64,000 nt of DNA. It comes from Myxococcaceae bacterium (GTDB lineage: Bacteria; Myxococcota; Myxococcia; Myxococcales; Myxococcaceae). Below the pieces are notes generated by a model that was given only the letters and a program-made list of their open reading frames with translations, ran no database searches and was not told the origin of the DNA. Shown one piece after another: positions 35,461-44,315 of the stretch. Location: assembly GCA_016793095.1 (NCBI GenBank), contig JAEUJQ010000041.1, positions 1 through 64,000 of the forward strand, given 5' to 3'. The position numbers and the translations under genes were made by a program. Numbering within the stretch: position 1 is the first letter of the stretch; each line of letters starts with the position of its first letter.

Positions 35461-36156
35461 TCACTCCAGCGCCAGCAACTGCCGAACCGAAGCCACGCCC
35501 CACCAGAGCCCGACGCTCACCGAGAGCACTCCGGCCATCGAGAGCAGCCCCACCGCCACCCGCGGCGAGCGGGCGAGGCGCATGAGGGGAAGTCCAGCGA
35601 GGCCCGTCAGCAGCGCCATGCCGACCACGGAGCCGAAGCCGAACACCACGATGTAGCCCAGCCGCGCGCTCACCGTCGGGAGCTCGGCCACCACCAGCGC
35701 GGTGAGCGCCCCGCTGCCAGCGAGCCCGTGCATGACGCCGACGAGGAGCGGCCGGGTCGCGAAGGTCCACGAGCGGAGGTGCACGTGCGCGCCGGGCGCA
35801 GGGTGAGCGTGTTCGACGACGCCGTGCCGGTGCACCGCGGTGGTGCCCGAACGTCCCTCGAGCCACGAGCGCCGCAGCGCACGCACGCCCAGGGCGACGA
35901 TCATGCAGGCGACCGCGAGCTCGAAGCCGACGGCCACGCGCTCGGGCATCTGCGCTCCGAGCAACGCCAGCGAGCCGCCCACGAGCAACAGCGAGAGCGA
36001 GTGCCCCAGGCCCCAGAGCGCGCCTATCCACAAGCCGGCGCGGGGCGTGTGCTGTTCCGTCGCGAGGGTGGAGACGGCTGCGAGGTGGTCGGGCTCCACC
36101 GCATGCCTCATGCCGAGCGCGACGCCGAGCAGACCGGTGAGGACGGTGGACGACAC
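35461..36156 (-). CDS. nickel/cobalt transporter (NiCoT/UreH-like)
   Basis: A 231-residue inner-membrane transporter. Helix one carries RHAVEPDHLAAV, the H-x4-D-H (His18, Asp23, His24) signature of NiCoT permeases. About six helices are seen, with a His-rich loop (VHRHGVVEHAHPAPGAHVHL) after the third, likely a metal-binding segment. Substrate may be Ni2+, Co2+ or another divalent metal. It is followed 4 bp on by a membrane-anchored partner and preceded by a small membrane protein, 74 bp upstream. Confidence 0.85.
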   Translation of the reverse strand: MSSTVLTGLLGVALGMRHAVEPDHLAAVSTLATEQHTPRAGLWIGALWGLGHSLSLLLVGGSLALLGAQMPERVAVGFELAVACMIVALGVRALRRSWLEGRSGTTAVHRHGVVEHAHPAPGAHVHLRSWTFATRPLLVGVMHGLAGSGALTALVVAELPTVSARLGYIVVFGFGSVVGMALLTGLAGLPLMRLARSPRVAVGLLSMAGVLSVSVGLWWGVASVRQLLALE

Positions 36157-36230
36157 GGCCCCTCGTTAGCACGTGGGCCGAACGGAATCCTCCCCTGCTC
36201 GCACGCGACCGCCAGCGGGTCCTCGAACCA

Positions 36231-36698
36231 TCAGGCGCGCCGCTGCCGCCGGGTGACGACGCCGAAGCCGATGGCCAGCCCGAGCGAGAGCACGACGAGC
36301 ACGAACGCGGTGACGGCGAAGGCGCTCTCTCCGAAGCGCGTGGTCTGGCGCGAGAAGAGGTGCGCCAGACTGCCCCTGACGAGGGTGTAGAAGCCCGCGA
36401 GGCCCGCCAGCGCAGCGCCGGCGATGGGGAGCAGCACGGCGCCGAGTCCGACCCTTCGCCGCAGCGCGACCACGACGGCCGCCGCGCCGAGGGTGAAGGC
36501 GCCGATGACGAGCCCCGCCTCGAGCTCCGAGAAGTGGGTGGTGCCGAAGCACGTGGCCGAGCCGGGTGCCGAGCCGCGGCGGCAGTCTGGCGCGAGGCAG
36601 GGGAAGTCGAGGTCGGCCACCTCGTGCCAGGGCGCCGCGAACAGCAGCACCACCGCCGTCATCGACAGCACGGCGTGCGCGAGGGCGAAGGGTTTCAT
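36231..36698 (-). CDS. small membrane protein
   Basis: A 155-residue protein with four hydrophobic segments (MKPFALAHAVLSMTAVVLLF to VLVVLSLGLAIGFGVV) and three cysteines in the first periplasmic loop (FPCLAPDCRRG, SATCFG), possibly disulfide-bonded or metal-binding. It is upstream of the nickel transporter on the same strand. No family is recognised. Confidence 0.6.
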   Translation of the reverse strand: MKPFALAHAVLSMTAVVLLFAAPWHEVADLDFPCLAPDCRRGSAPGSATCFGTTHFSELEAGLVIGAFTLGAAAVVVALRRRVGLGAVLLPIAGAALAGLAGFYTLVRGSLAHLFSRQTTRFGESAFAVTAFVLVVLSLGLAIGFGVVTRRQRRA

Positions 36699-36744
36699 CG
36701 GCCCGGCAGTCTCGGCTCAACGGCGCCAGCGCGACGACGTTCGG

Positions 36745-37767
36745 TCAAGGCGTGGCGAAGCTGGGCTCGTTCCCCTGCTTCGCGAAGAACGCGCTGAGCT
36801 CGTCGCGGGTCATCTCGACCGCTCCGCCCGAGAACATGGGGTCGGCCACCAGGTACTTGCCCTCGGCCGTCTTCCCCAGCACCGCGATGAAGTGGCCGTT
36901 GCCGCCGCCCTGGTAGCTGCCGCCCGTGGCCTTCGCCTCGTCCTTGAACGCGGCCTTGTACGTGCCGCCGATGTTGCCCTCGACCATCAGCGACTTGCCG
37001 GCGTCGAGCGCCTCGTCGAACGCCGCCCAGCCCTTCTGCTTCGTCGCGTTCTCGAAGCCGGCGCCCTTGAGGCCGGTGGTGGCGCCGTCGATGCCCGAGA
37101 GCATCTTGTCGATGTCGAGGACCCGCACCGTCTGGCCATTGGGCAGCTTCACGTCCCGGCCGTCGGTCTGCGCGAGCTTCGGGTACATGAGCGCGCGGGC
37201 GTGGTCGATCTGCTGCTCGGCGGTCAGGCCCTCGGGCATCTTGCCGTTCACCTTCATCACCATGGCGAGGCTGGTGGGGCCGCAGTTGTTCGACCACGAG
37301 TTCGGGCTCTCGCGGTTGTACGTGTCGTTCTGGTACTGCGTGATGAACGAGCGGTTGGCCTCCTCGACCGTCGTGGGCGCCTTGCCGTTCGAGGGCGGCG
37401 GGCGCACTGCCATGCTCATCAGCGACGCCGAGCGGTACTTGAGCAGGTAGTTCGGGTCGAGGCCGAGGTCCTTGCACGTCGAGTTGAAGGTGCCCTTCTT
37501 CCACGTCGCGTTCACCAGGTCCTGCACGGTGCGGACCTTCGGGTTCGCGTTGAGGTAGTCGTACAGCTTCTGGTTCACGATGGTCGGACCGGCGGGCTTC
37601 GAAGGCACCGTCGAACCCGCGGGACGCGCCGAGCCGCCGTCGAGGGCGACCAGCGAGCGCCGCAGCGGCGAGAAAGACGACGTCGGCCGGGCGATGTGAG
37701 CGGTCGCGCGGGCGGCGGTCAGGGTGGAGCGAACGACGGGGCGGTTGGAGGCAGTGGCGATGCGCAT
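36745..37767 (-). CDS. C39-like cysteine peptidase domain protein
   Basis: A 340-residue protein. The C-terminal 190 residues look like a papain-fold C39-like peptidase: catalytic Cys162 in SNNCGPTSLAMVM, His292 in GGGNGHFIAVLG and Asp309 in VADPMF. The N-terminal 130 residues are Ser/Thr/Pro- and basic-rich with no Sec signal, then KLYDYLNANPKVRTVQDLV. Unlike bacteriocin transporters there is no ABC region. A secreted or delivered peptidase is possible, but no export signal is seen. The ATG at 37767 (MRIATASN) was preferred over 37845. The 178-bp gap to the divergent lipoprotein must hold both promoters. Confidence 0.75.
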   Translation of the reverse strand: MRIATASNRPVVRSTLTAARATAHIARPTSSFSPLRRSLVALDGGSARPAGSTVPSKPAGPTIVNQKLYDYLNANPKVRTVQDLVNATWKKGTFNSTCKDLGLDPNYLLKYRSASLMSMAVRPPPSNGKAPTTVEEANRSFITQYQNDTYNRESPNSWSNNCGPTSLAMVMKVNGKMPEGLTAEQQIDHARALMYPKLAQTDGRDVKLPNGQTVRVLDIDKMLSGIDGATTGLKGAGFENATKQKGWAAFDEALDAGKSLMVEGNIGGTYKAAFKDEAKATGGSYQGGGNGHFIAVLGKTAEGKYLVADPMFSGGAVEMTRDELSAFFAKQGNEPSFATP

Positions 37768-37945
37768 GGCCTGTTGTCGGAGCGTGTGGGTTCCCGATGC
37801 TCGAGAGCTATGTCGCGTCGATTTACATCTCGACCTCGGGACCACCTGAAATCAATGCATTCTCCATCTGCGGCGGTGGTGCATCGAGGTGCCGCAGGCC
37901 TCATCTTCTTCATCGCGTCCGGATCGTGTGCTGTGGTGACCGGCC

Positions 37946-39064
37946 ATGACGCGGACCTCGTATCTGATCGGAGCGGTCGTGCTCTCCCTGTGGGGCTGTG
38001 GGCAGGTCGGGGGCGCCGATGCTGGCAGCGGAGGCGGGAGCGCAGGGGGCTCCGCTGGTGGCGCAGTGGGTGGCGGAAGCGCGGGTGGCGCGGTCGCTGG
38101 TGGAACGGCCGGTGGAGACGCTGGAGGAATGGCGTCGGGAGGGAGCGCTGGCGGCAACACAGCCGGAGGGAGCGCGGGGGGCGACGCGGGCGGGACCGCG
38201 GGTGGCAGCGCAGGCGGGGCCGCGGGTGGCAGCGCAGGCGGGACCGCGGGTGGCAGCGCAGGCGGGGCTTCGGGTGGCAGCGCAGGTGGAACTGCGGGTG
38301 GAAGCGCAGGCGGGACTGCGGGTGGCAGCGCCGGTGGAAGCGCGGGTGGCAGTGCGGGCGGCTCGGCCAATCAGCCGCCGCAGATCCTCGGCATCCTTTT
38401 GACGAAGCCCGGCCAGACGACCGCGCTCACTCCACCCATCTTCGCGGGCCAGCTCGTTCAACTCACTGCCGACGCCTTTGATCCCGAGAACCAGCCGTTG
38501 ACCTTCACCTGGAGCGTCGTCTCAGGGCCCGACGGCGGCGTCCTCACCGACGAGACGACCGCGAACCCCAGGTTCTACTCGAGCGATGTCACGCAGAACT
38601 CGGACATGATGATGCCCTTCCCCGAGTGGACCTTGCGCGTCGAGGTGTCGGACGGCACCAACCCGCCGGTGGTCTTCAACCAGCCCGTGAACGTGCGCGC
38701 GCCGCGCTTCTCGAACCTGCTCAACGACAGCGTCATCGGCAGCACGGCGTTGACCACGGGCTGCGCGAACTCGACGTGTCACGGGAACGCGACCCACGTC
38801 AGCGGCTTCGTCATCAACCGATTCAACGCGAGCGCCACGCACACTGCGATGCTCGCGCTTCACAACAGGGGCGCGAGCTGCACCATCGCCACGCGGCGAA
38901 TCCAGGCGTTCAACCTCAACGGCTCGCTGCTGTGGCGGAAGCTCCTGGGTGGAATCCCGGTGGCGTGTGGAAACCGGATGCCTCCCGGCGTGCCGTCCGG
39001 GGTGCCGCCGAACGAGCTGGTCACCATCCGCTCGTGGATCAACGCTGGCGCGCTGCAGAACTGA
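37946..39064 (+). CDS. lipoprotein with Gly linker and cytochrome-like CH motif
   Basis: A 372-residue lipoprotein (lipobox LSLWGC, Cys18). Residues about 25-130 are a Gly/Ser/Ala linker (GGSAG and GGTAG units). A PKD- or cadherin-like domain follows (FAGQLVQLTADAFDPENQPL, FTWSVVSGPDGG). Next comes GCANSTCHGN, a CX4CH motif that resembles covalent haem sites in myxobacterial and planctomycete cytochrome-like proteins. The C-terminal MPPGVPSGVPPNELVTIRSW is a typical tail of such haem domains. Haem attachment is inferred and not certain, because the spacing is not CXXCH. Confidence 0.7.
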   Translation: MTRTSYLIGAVVLSLWGCGQVGGADAGSGGGSAGGSAGGAVGGGSAGGAVAGGTAGGDAGGMASGGSAGGNTAGGSAGGDAGGTAGGSAGGAAGGSAGGTAGGSAGGASGGSAGGTAGGSAGGTAGGSAGGSAGGSAGGSANQPPQILGILLTKPGQTTALTPPIFAGQLVQLTADAFDPENQPLTFTWSVVSGPDGGVLTDETTANPRFYSSDVTQNSDMMMPFPEWTLRVEVSDGTNPPVVFNQPVNVRAPRFSNLLNDSVIGSTALTTGCANSTCHGNATHVSGFVINRFNASATHTAMLALHNRGASCTIATRRIQAFNLNGSLLWRKLLGGIPVACGNRMPPGVPSGVPPNELVTIRSWINAGALQN

Positions 39065-39260
39065 GGGCCAGACAGGCGCTGATCTCCGTCGGTGTCGGAC
39101 AACGACGCTGATCCACCGTCACCGCGGTGAGACAGTGCTGCATCGCGAGCTGTCTTCGACGGGGCTTTTCCCGGATTCTTGTCATGCGAGATGACGTTCG
39201 AGCGGAATCCGGCTCGACGCTGCCGAGCGACAACCGACTGTCCTTCTCCCGGGGAGCCCC

Positions 39261-41744
39261 ATGACCACTGTGAACGATGCCGCCCGCCGTGCCGCTGAAG
39301 CCGCCCGCCGCGCCGCTGAAGAGGCCGCACGCAAGCGCGCTGAAGAGGCTGCTCGCCGCCGCGCCGCCGAGGCCGCTGCGCGCAAGGCCGCCGAGGCCCT
39401 CTCGAAGAAGGCGGCACAGGAGGCGGCGAAGAAGGCCGCCGAGGTGCTCTCGAAGAAGGCCGCGCAGAAGCCCACCGCGTCGGGCGTGCGCCAGTCGCTC
39501 GGCAAGGACGAGCTCTCGCAGGGAGTGGGGCAGTCGCTGCGCTCGCGCCTCGCCGGTGGTGGCCTCGGGGCCCCGTCCCCCAGCGCGCCCCCTGCGCCGG
39601 GTCGCACCATGTCGCTCAACGAGCTGCGCGCCGTGCAGACGAAGAGCGGGCCGCTCCCCGCCAACACCTTCCAGGGCTCGCCCGACGCCATCGAGCGCCG
39701 GCAGGCCGCGCAGTCCACGTCTCAGGCGAGCACCGCCGCGCCGGTCGCTCCGACGCCGCAGGAGAAGGCCGCCGAGGGCGCGAAGCAGGTGCAGCAGGCG
39801 TGGGACGACGCCCGCGCCGCCGGACGGTCCGAGGCCCAGGCCGCCAACGCCGCCGCGCAGAAGCTCCGTGAGCTCACCACCGCCGAGACCGACCCGGCTG
39901 TCAGGAACGAGCTCGTGCGCGCCTCGCAGCCGACGATGGACAAGATCGCCTCGGTGCTCGACAAGAACGCGCGCGACGATGCGTTCACCGGCGGCGACGA
40001 CAAGCAGGCCGTGAAGGACACGGTGCGCGCGCTCTCCGACGTGGCGACGAAGTCGGGCCCCATCGGCACCTTCCTCATCGCCGACACCATCGCGAAGAAG
40101 CTGCCCGACGAGAACGAGCTGATGCACGTGGACGACGGCTTCTACGAGCACCTGGACGCGGGCGGAAAGCCTGACCTCATGGCCGCGCTCGGCTCGCGCC
40201 TCGAGGCCTACGGCAAGAACGAGGCGAAGGACGAGCTCTTCGACCGCAACGAAGGCCTGCTCGGCTGGGCGAAGGACCGCTTCGAAGACGCGGTCGGGCT
40301 CGCGGGCGACGTGCTGGGCGCCGTGGGTGACGCGACCGGCGCGGTGGTGGGCTTCGTCGGCGACGCCGCCAACGGCGTGATGAAGGTCGTGGGCAAGACG
40401 GCCGAGATGGCGGTGGACGTCGCGAAGGGCACCGTCGAGCTCGCCGGCAACGCCGCCGACTGGACGAAGGACCAGGTGATGGAGGCCGCCGAGTACGCCG
40501 CGAAGAACGGCCTCAAGCTGGCTGGTGAGGCGCTCAACTGGGTGGGCGACCACGCGCGAGAGCTCGCCGCCGATGCGCTCGACATCGACGGGCAGCTCGC
40601 GAAGCTGAACTCCGAGGGCGACTCGGTCACGCTGGCGGTCGGCGGGAAGATCGGCGCCACGGTGCTGCAGGGCGGCGCCGAGGTGGAGATGAAGATCACG
40701 AAGACGAAGGACGGCTACGAGATGACGCTCTCGGGCGAGCTGTCCGGCGGCGTCTTCGCGGGCCTCTCCATCCCCGGGCTGTCCGACGTGAAGGCCGAGG
40801 CGAACGCGACGGGCAAGGCGAGCGTGACGATGAACTTCTCGTCGCTGTCCGACGTGACGAAGGCCGCCGAGACCGTGGGCGGCATCGGCGTCGCCGCGGC
40901 GGTGGGCGGCCCGGCCGGAGCCCTGCTCACCGGCGCGACCGCGGCCGACGAGGTGAAGTTCATCGGCGACCACTTCCAGAAGGCCACCGTGGGCCTCGAG
41001 CTCTCGGCAGAGGCGAAGGCGAAGCTGGGCGAGACCGCCGGGCTCGGGTTCGGCGGCGGCATCTCGGGCACCGTCACCAACGGCGTCACCATCGAGATCG
41101 AGAAGGGCAAGCCGCCCACCCTCGTGCTGGACCAGAGCGTGAACGCGAAGGGCTCGCTCGCGCTCGGCGGGCCGGTCGCCATCCCCTCGCTGGGCGGGAA
41201 GCTGAATGGCGGCTCCATCGACGGCTCGGCGACCATCTCGGCCGAGACCCGCGTGCCGCTGCCCGAGGGCTTCGGCGTGGGCGACCTCGTGAAGGACCCG
41301 GTGGGCGCGATGAAGCGCGTCGGCTCGAACGCCATCGAGAACGCCACCACGAAGCTCTCGCTCGACGTGGACGTGAGCGCCGGCGTGGCGACCGAGGGCC
41401 TGGGCCTCAACCTGGGCGCCGACGGCGGCCTGTCGATCGAGCTGTCGGCAGAGGCGAAGACGAAGGACATCGTGGGCGCGCTCGGCACGGCGCTCAAGGG
41501 CGACCTCGGCGGCGCGCTCACCCAGCTCGGCGAGAAGACGACCCTCGACCTGCAGGTGTCCTCGTATAGGAAGACCGGCTTCAACATCGACGAAGAGGTG
41601 AAGGTGCCCGGCTTCACCATCGGCGTGAAGGCGCAGAACGAGCTGCGCGACGAGACCGAGGTGTGGAAGTTCGAGGGCACGCCCGCCGAGCTGGCGCAGC
41701 GCGGGTTCGACCTGTTCTCGAAGCTGCAGCTCAACGTCGGCTGA
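39261..41744 (+). CDS. 827-residue Ala-rich, repeat-containing orphan protein
   Basis: Family not recognised. The N-terminal about 70 residues are nearly all Ala, Arg, Lys and Glu (ARRAAEAARRAAEEAARKRA), a likely long helix. A linker follows, then a helical domain (about 165-340), then amphipathic 11-residue-like repeats (GDATGAVVGFVGDAANGVMK, about 345-430). The second half is beta-rich (VTLAVGGKIGATVLQGGAEV, SLALGGPVAIPSLGGKL) and Lys/Asp/Gly-rich. There is no Sec signal or membrane helix. It could be a delivered effector, a stress/desiccation protein or a structural filament protein. It converges with the nucleotidyltransferase gene with no gap. Confidence 0.75.
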   Translation: MTTVNDAARRAAEAARRAAEEAARKRAEEAARRRAAEAAARKAAEALSKKAAQEAAKKAAEVLSKKAAQKPTASGVRQSLGKDELSQGVGQSLRSRLAGGGLGAPSPSAPPAPGRTMSLNELRAVQTKSGPLPANTFQGSPDAIERRQAAQSTSQASTAAPVAPTPQEKAAEGAKQVQQAWDDARAAGRSEAQAANAAAQKLRELTTAETDPAVRNELVRASQPTMDKIASVLDKNARDDAFTGGDDKQAVKDTVRALSDVATKSGPIGTFLIADTIAKKLPDENELMHVDDGFYEHLDAGGKPDLMAALGSRLEAYGKNEAKDELFDRNEGLLGWAKDRFEDAVGLAGDVLGAVGDATGAVVGFVGDAANGVMKVVGKTAEMAVDVAKGTVELAGNAADWTKDQVMEAAEYAAKNGLKLAGEALNWVGDHARELAADALDIDGQLAKLNSEGDSVTLAVGGKIGATVLQGGAEVEMKITKTKDGYEMTLSGELSGGVFAGLSIPGLSDVKAEANATGKASVTMNFSSLSDVTKAAETVGGIGVAAAVGGPAGALLTGATAADEVKFIGDHFQKATVGLELSAEAKAKLGETAGLGFGGGISGTVTNGVTIEIEKGKPPTLVLDQSVNAKGSLALGGPVAIPSLGGKLNGGSIDGSATISAETRVPLPEGFGVGDLVKDPVGAMKRVGSNAIENATTKLSLDVDVSAGVATEGLGLNLGADGGLSIELSAEAKTKDIVGALGTALKGDLGGALTQLGEKTTLDLQVSSYRKTGFNIDEEVKVPGFTIGVKAQNELRDETEVWKFEGTPAELAQRGFDLFSKLQLNVG

Positions 41745-42323
41745 TCAACGCGGGCCTGCCTGCTCGAGAAGGCGACCGAGCAGGTCGCTGGTGCCCTGCT
41801 CGCGGCTCCAGCGACGCAGGTACTCGAGGTCCAACCGTCCCTGCTGCGCCCGGGCGACGCCCAACAGGTCGCTCCACTGGCGGTCCGACGTCTCACCGCC
41901 AAGCCGGTACCATCGCAGCTTGGACAAGATGACGTCGTTGGCCGAGGCCACGCTCACCGACGAGAACGGGTCGTCGCGCTCGAGCTCGAGCGACACCACC
42001 CGCGAGAGCGCCTCGGCCTGGTAGCCCGCGGGAGCGACACAGAAGACGTCTACCTTCGCGAGCTCGACCTCATCGACGAGGTTGAAGGAGCGCTCGCTCT
42101 GCACCGCGCGCAGGAACTCCTCCTCGTCGACGTAGAAGCGCGAACCAAGCTCCTTCACGAGCGCCGCGTAGTGATGTGGCTGGAGCGCGGCCACGAGGTC
42201 GGCGTCGTTGGTCGAGCGCGGGTCCCCATGGAGCGAGCTCGCGAGTGAGCCGGTGACGTAGTGGCGTACGCCCATGCGCTCGAGCGCGCGGACCACCGCG
42301 AGCGTGGAGTCTTCGACCTTCAT
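41745..42323 (-). CDS. nucleotidyltransferase (MNT/AbiEii-like)
   Basis: A 192-residue minimal nucleotidyltransferase. The polymerase-beta core reads VTGSLASSLHGDPRSTNDAD (G-S plus D-x-D-type triad), with VELAKVDVF giving the third acidic residue and ANDVILSKLRWY the helical part. Enzymes of this kind modify tRNA or proteins, or act as the antidote in HEPN-MNT-type modules. The start ATG 42323 overlaps the stop of the upstream small gene (ATGA). The two form a possible toxin-antitoxin-like pair. Confidence 0.8.
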   Translation of the reverse strand: MKVEDSTLAVVRALERMGVRHYVTGSLASSLHGDPRSTNDADLVAALQPHHYAALVKELGSRFYVDEEEFLRAVQSERSFNLVDEVELAKVDVFCVAPAGYQAEALSRVVSLELERDDPFSSVSVASANDVILSKLRWYRLGGETSDRQWSDLLGVARAQQGRLDLEYLRRWSREQGTSDLLGRLLEQAGPR

Positions 42324-42583
42324 CGGTGCCGCGCCGCGAAGCGATCGGCGATGGCGTCGCCATACACCCGGCGCAGAAAGGCGACCGCCAGCTCGTCTGA
42401 ACTCGCGCCCGGGTGTTGCCGCTTGACGTCCGCCATGGTCGCCGCCCGGACCCGCTCCGACAGGCGCAACGCCCGCTCGAGGCGCGCTCGCGGCGGCGTC
42501 TGCCTCAGCCGCTCGACGTAGCGCGCCTGCGCGCGAGCAGAGGTGTCGCTCAGCGCCGTGGCGGTGGCTCCGTCGTGTCCCAT
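42320..42583 (-). CDS. small partner of nucleotidyltransferase
   Basis: An 87-residue, Arg/Ala-rich helical protein (ARYVERLRQTPPRARLERAL, DVKRQHPGASSDELAVAFLR). No family is named. ATG 42583 (MGHDGATATAL) was used; the open frame runs to 42628. Its stop overlaps the nucleotidyltransferase start (ATGA), marking tight coupling. By position it matches the small gene in front of the frameshifted nucleotidyltransferase at 15.2 kb. Confidence 0.6.
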   Translation of the reverse strand: MGHDGATATALSDTSARAQARYVERLRQTPPRARLERALRLSERVRAATMADVKRQHPGASSDELAVAFLRRVYGDAIADRFAARHR

Positions 42584-42652
42584 CTTCGCCAGTGTAACCG
42601 GCCCTCGGTCCCAACTGCGTGGAATCACACACGAAGCCTTGATGGAGCGTCA

Positions 42653-42662
42653 TTAAGCTTAA
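42653..42662. promoter_or_regulatory. AT-rich palindrome upstream of glnA
   Basis: TTAAGCTTAA, a perfect 10-bp palindrome in an unusually AT-rich patch for this genome, lies about 95 bp before the glnA start in the 174-bp divergent gap. It may be part of the glnA or the nucleotidyltransferase promoter. No sigma-54 element (TGGC-N-GC) was recognised. Confidence 0.25.
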
Positions 42663-42757
42663 ATCTGCCTGAATGGAGCTCTCAGCAGCGTCGACTCAGG
42701 TTTGAGTCTGTGCCATGGAGCCCACGCGGTTCCACGGCACTTCCCAAGGAGACGACG

Positions 42758-44206
42758 ATGACGACCAGCACCCCTCCCCTGCGCGACTTCCTCGAGATTC
42801 CCTACGAGCAGCTCGAGGAGATGAACCTGTCGGTGAAGCAGGCGCGGCTCAACCGTGAGGCGCCGGACAAGCTGCGCGAGGCGCGCATGAAGTACCTGAC
42901 GGACGAGCGCCGCATCAAGGCCGTCACGGTGTGCTTCACCGACCTCGAGGGCCGGCTGCAGATGCTGGACTACGACAAGAAGTACCTGCTCAAGAGCCAG
43001 GACAACCTGACCTTCGACGGCTCCTCGGTGCGCGGCTTCTCGGCGCAGCACGAGTCAGACCTGCGGCTCAACGTCGACTGGTCGTCCTTCTACTGGCTGC
43101 CGGCCGACGTCTTCGGTCCCGGCAAGGTGCTGGTGTTCAGCGAGGTGCTGTCGCGCGACGGGTCCACCTACCCGAGCGACCTCCGCACGCGGCTCAAGCA
43201 GTACGGGGAGCAGCTCTTCGCGAAGGAGGGCATGGTCTGCCACGTCGCGCCCGAGATCGAGGGCTTCCTCTTCCAGGGCAAGGACGCCGAGCGCCGCTAC
43301 CACGAGACGCGCGCGTTCGAGTACGTGTCCACCGGCGGCTACTACCACTCGCTGCCGGGCGACAAGCTGCGCACCTTCATCGACAGCGCCGCTGAGGTGC
43401 AGCGCGCGATGGGCTTCGGCAACGAGAAGGACCACCCCGAGGTGGCGCCCAGCCAGTTCGAGATGAACTTCTCGTACTCCGAGGCCCTCATCACCGCCGA
43501 CCAGGTGCAGCTCTACAAGCTGCTCTGCCGCCAGGTGGCCGCGAACCTCGGCATGACGGCGTCGTTCCTGCCCAAGCCCGTCACCGGCGTGAACGGCAAC
43601 GGCATGCACACGAACATGTCGTTCTCGAAGGGCGGCAAGAACCTGTACTGGGACGCGAAGGGCCAGGACGGCCTGTCGAAGACGGGCTGGGACGCCATCG
43701 ACCGCATCCTCACCAACGCCGACGACCTCTGCCTCATCTTGAACCCGTCGGTGAACGCGTACCGCCGGCTCGACCCGCACTACGAGGCGCCGAACCAGAT
43801 CAAGGCGTCGGCGAACAACCGGGGCGCGATGGTGCGCATCCCGACGGGGAACGAGAAGTCCGCCCGCATCGAGGTGCGCAGCGTCGCGCCGGACGCGAAC
43901 CCGTACCTGGTCTTCTACTCGCTCATGCGCACGGCGCTCGAGGGCACGGGCTCAGAGGCCACCGCCGATGAGTCGAAGCGCAGCCGCACCCGCTTCCTGC
44001 CCGACAACATCTACGACGGCATTCGCCTCTTCAAGGGCTCGAAGTTCATGACCGAGCTGCTCGGAGAGTCGGTGCAGGCGAAGTTCGCCGAGCTCAAGCA
44101 GATGCAGGCCGACCGGTGCCCGAAGGCGCTGGGCTCGCAGATCAAGGTGCCCGAGATTCAGTTCCACCACGAGGTGACGAACCAGTTCCTCTGGAACCAG
44201 TTCTGA
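42758..44206 (+). CDS. glnA: glutamine synthetase, type I
   Basis: A 482-residue glutamine synthetase that makes glutamine from glutamate, ammonia and ATP in the cytosol. Seen are the beta-grasp motif TFDGSSVRGF (residues 85-94), the ATP-binding signature KPVTGVNGNGMHTNMS (273-288), NPSVNAYRRL, NRGAMVRIP and RIEVRSVAPDANPYL. Tyr419 in PDNIYDGI aligns with the adenylylation Tyr397 of E. coli GS, so covalent control is possible. AAGGAG at 42746-42751 lies 6 bp before the ATG, which decides the start. It stands alone; glnB or ntrBC are not in view. Confidence 0.97.
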   Translation: MTTSTPPLRDFLEIPYEQLEEMNLSVKQARLNREAPDKLREARMKYLTDERRIKAVTVCFTDLEGRLQMLDYDKKYLLKSQDNLTFDGSSVRGFSAQHESDLRLNVDWSSFYWLPADVFGPGKVLVFSEVLSRDGSTYPSDLRTRLKQYGEQLFAKEGMVCHVAPEIEGFLFQGKDAERRYHETRAFEYVSTGGYYHSLPGDKLRTFIDSAAEVQRAMGFGNEKDHPEVAPSQFEMNFSYSEALITADQVQLYKLLCRQVAANLGMTASFLPKPVTGVNGNGMHTNMSFSKGGKNLYWDAKGQDGLSKTGWDAIDRILTNADDLCLILNPSVNAYRRLDPHYEAPNQIKASANNRGAMVRIPTGNEKSARIEVRSVAPDANPYLVFYSLMRTALEGTGSEATADESKRSRTRFLPDNIYDGIRLFKGSKFMTELLGESVQAKFAELKQMQADRCPKALGSQIKVPEIQFHHEVTNQFLWNQF

Positions 44207-44315
44207 GCTGAGCGTCACGTCGCGTGGGTCGTCCGGCCTCCGTGCTCACCCGAGCGCGGGGGCCGTGTCGTCTCCGCTGTTGCGCGCGCCTCCTCTGCGT
44301 GACGACAATGCGTGC

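Noticed and set aside
36745..37767. Bacteriocin-processing ABC transporter
   Set aside because: Only the C39-like domain is present; there are no membrane helices and no ATPase motifs.
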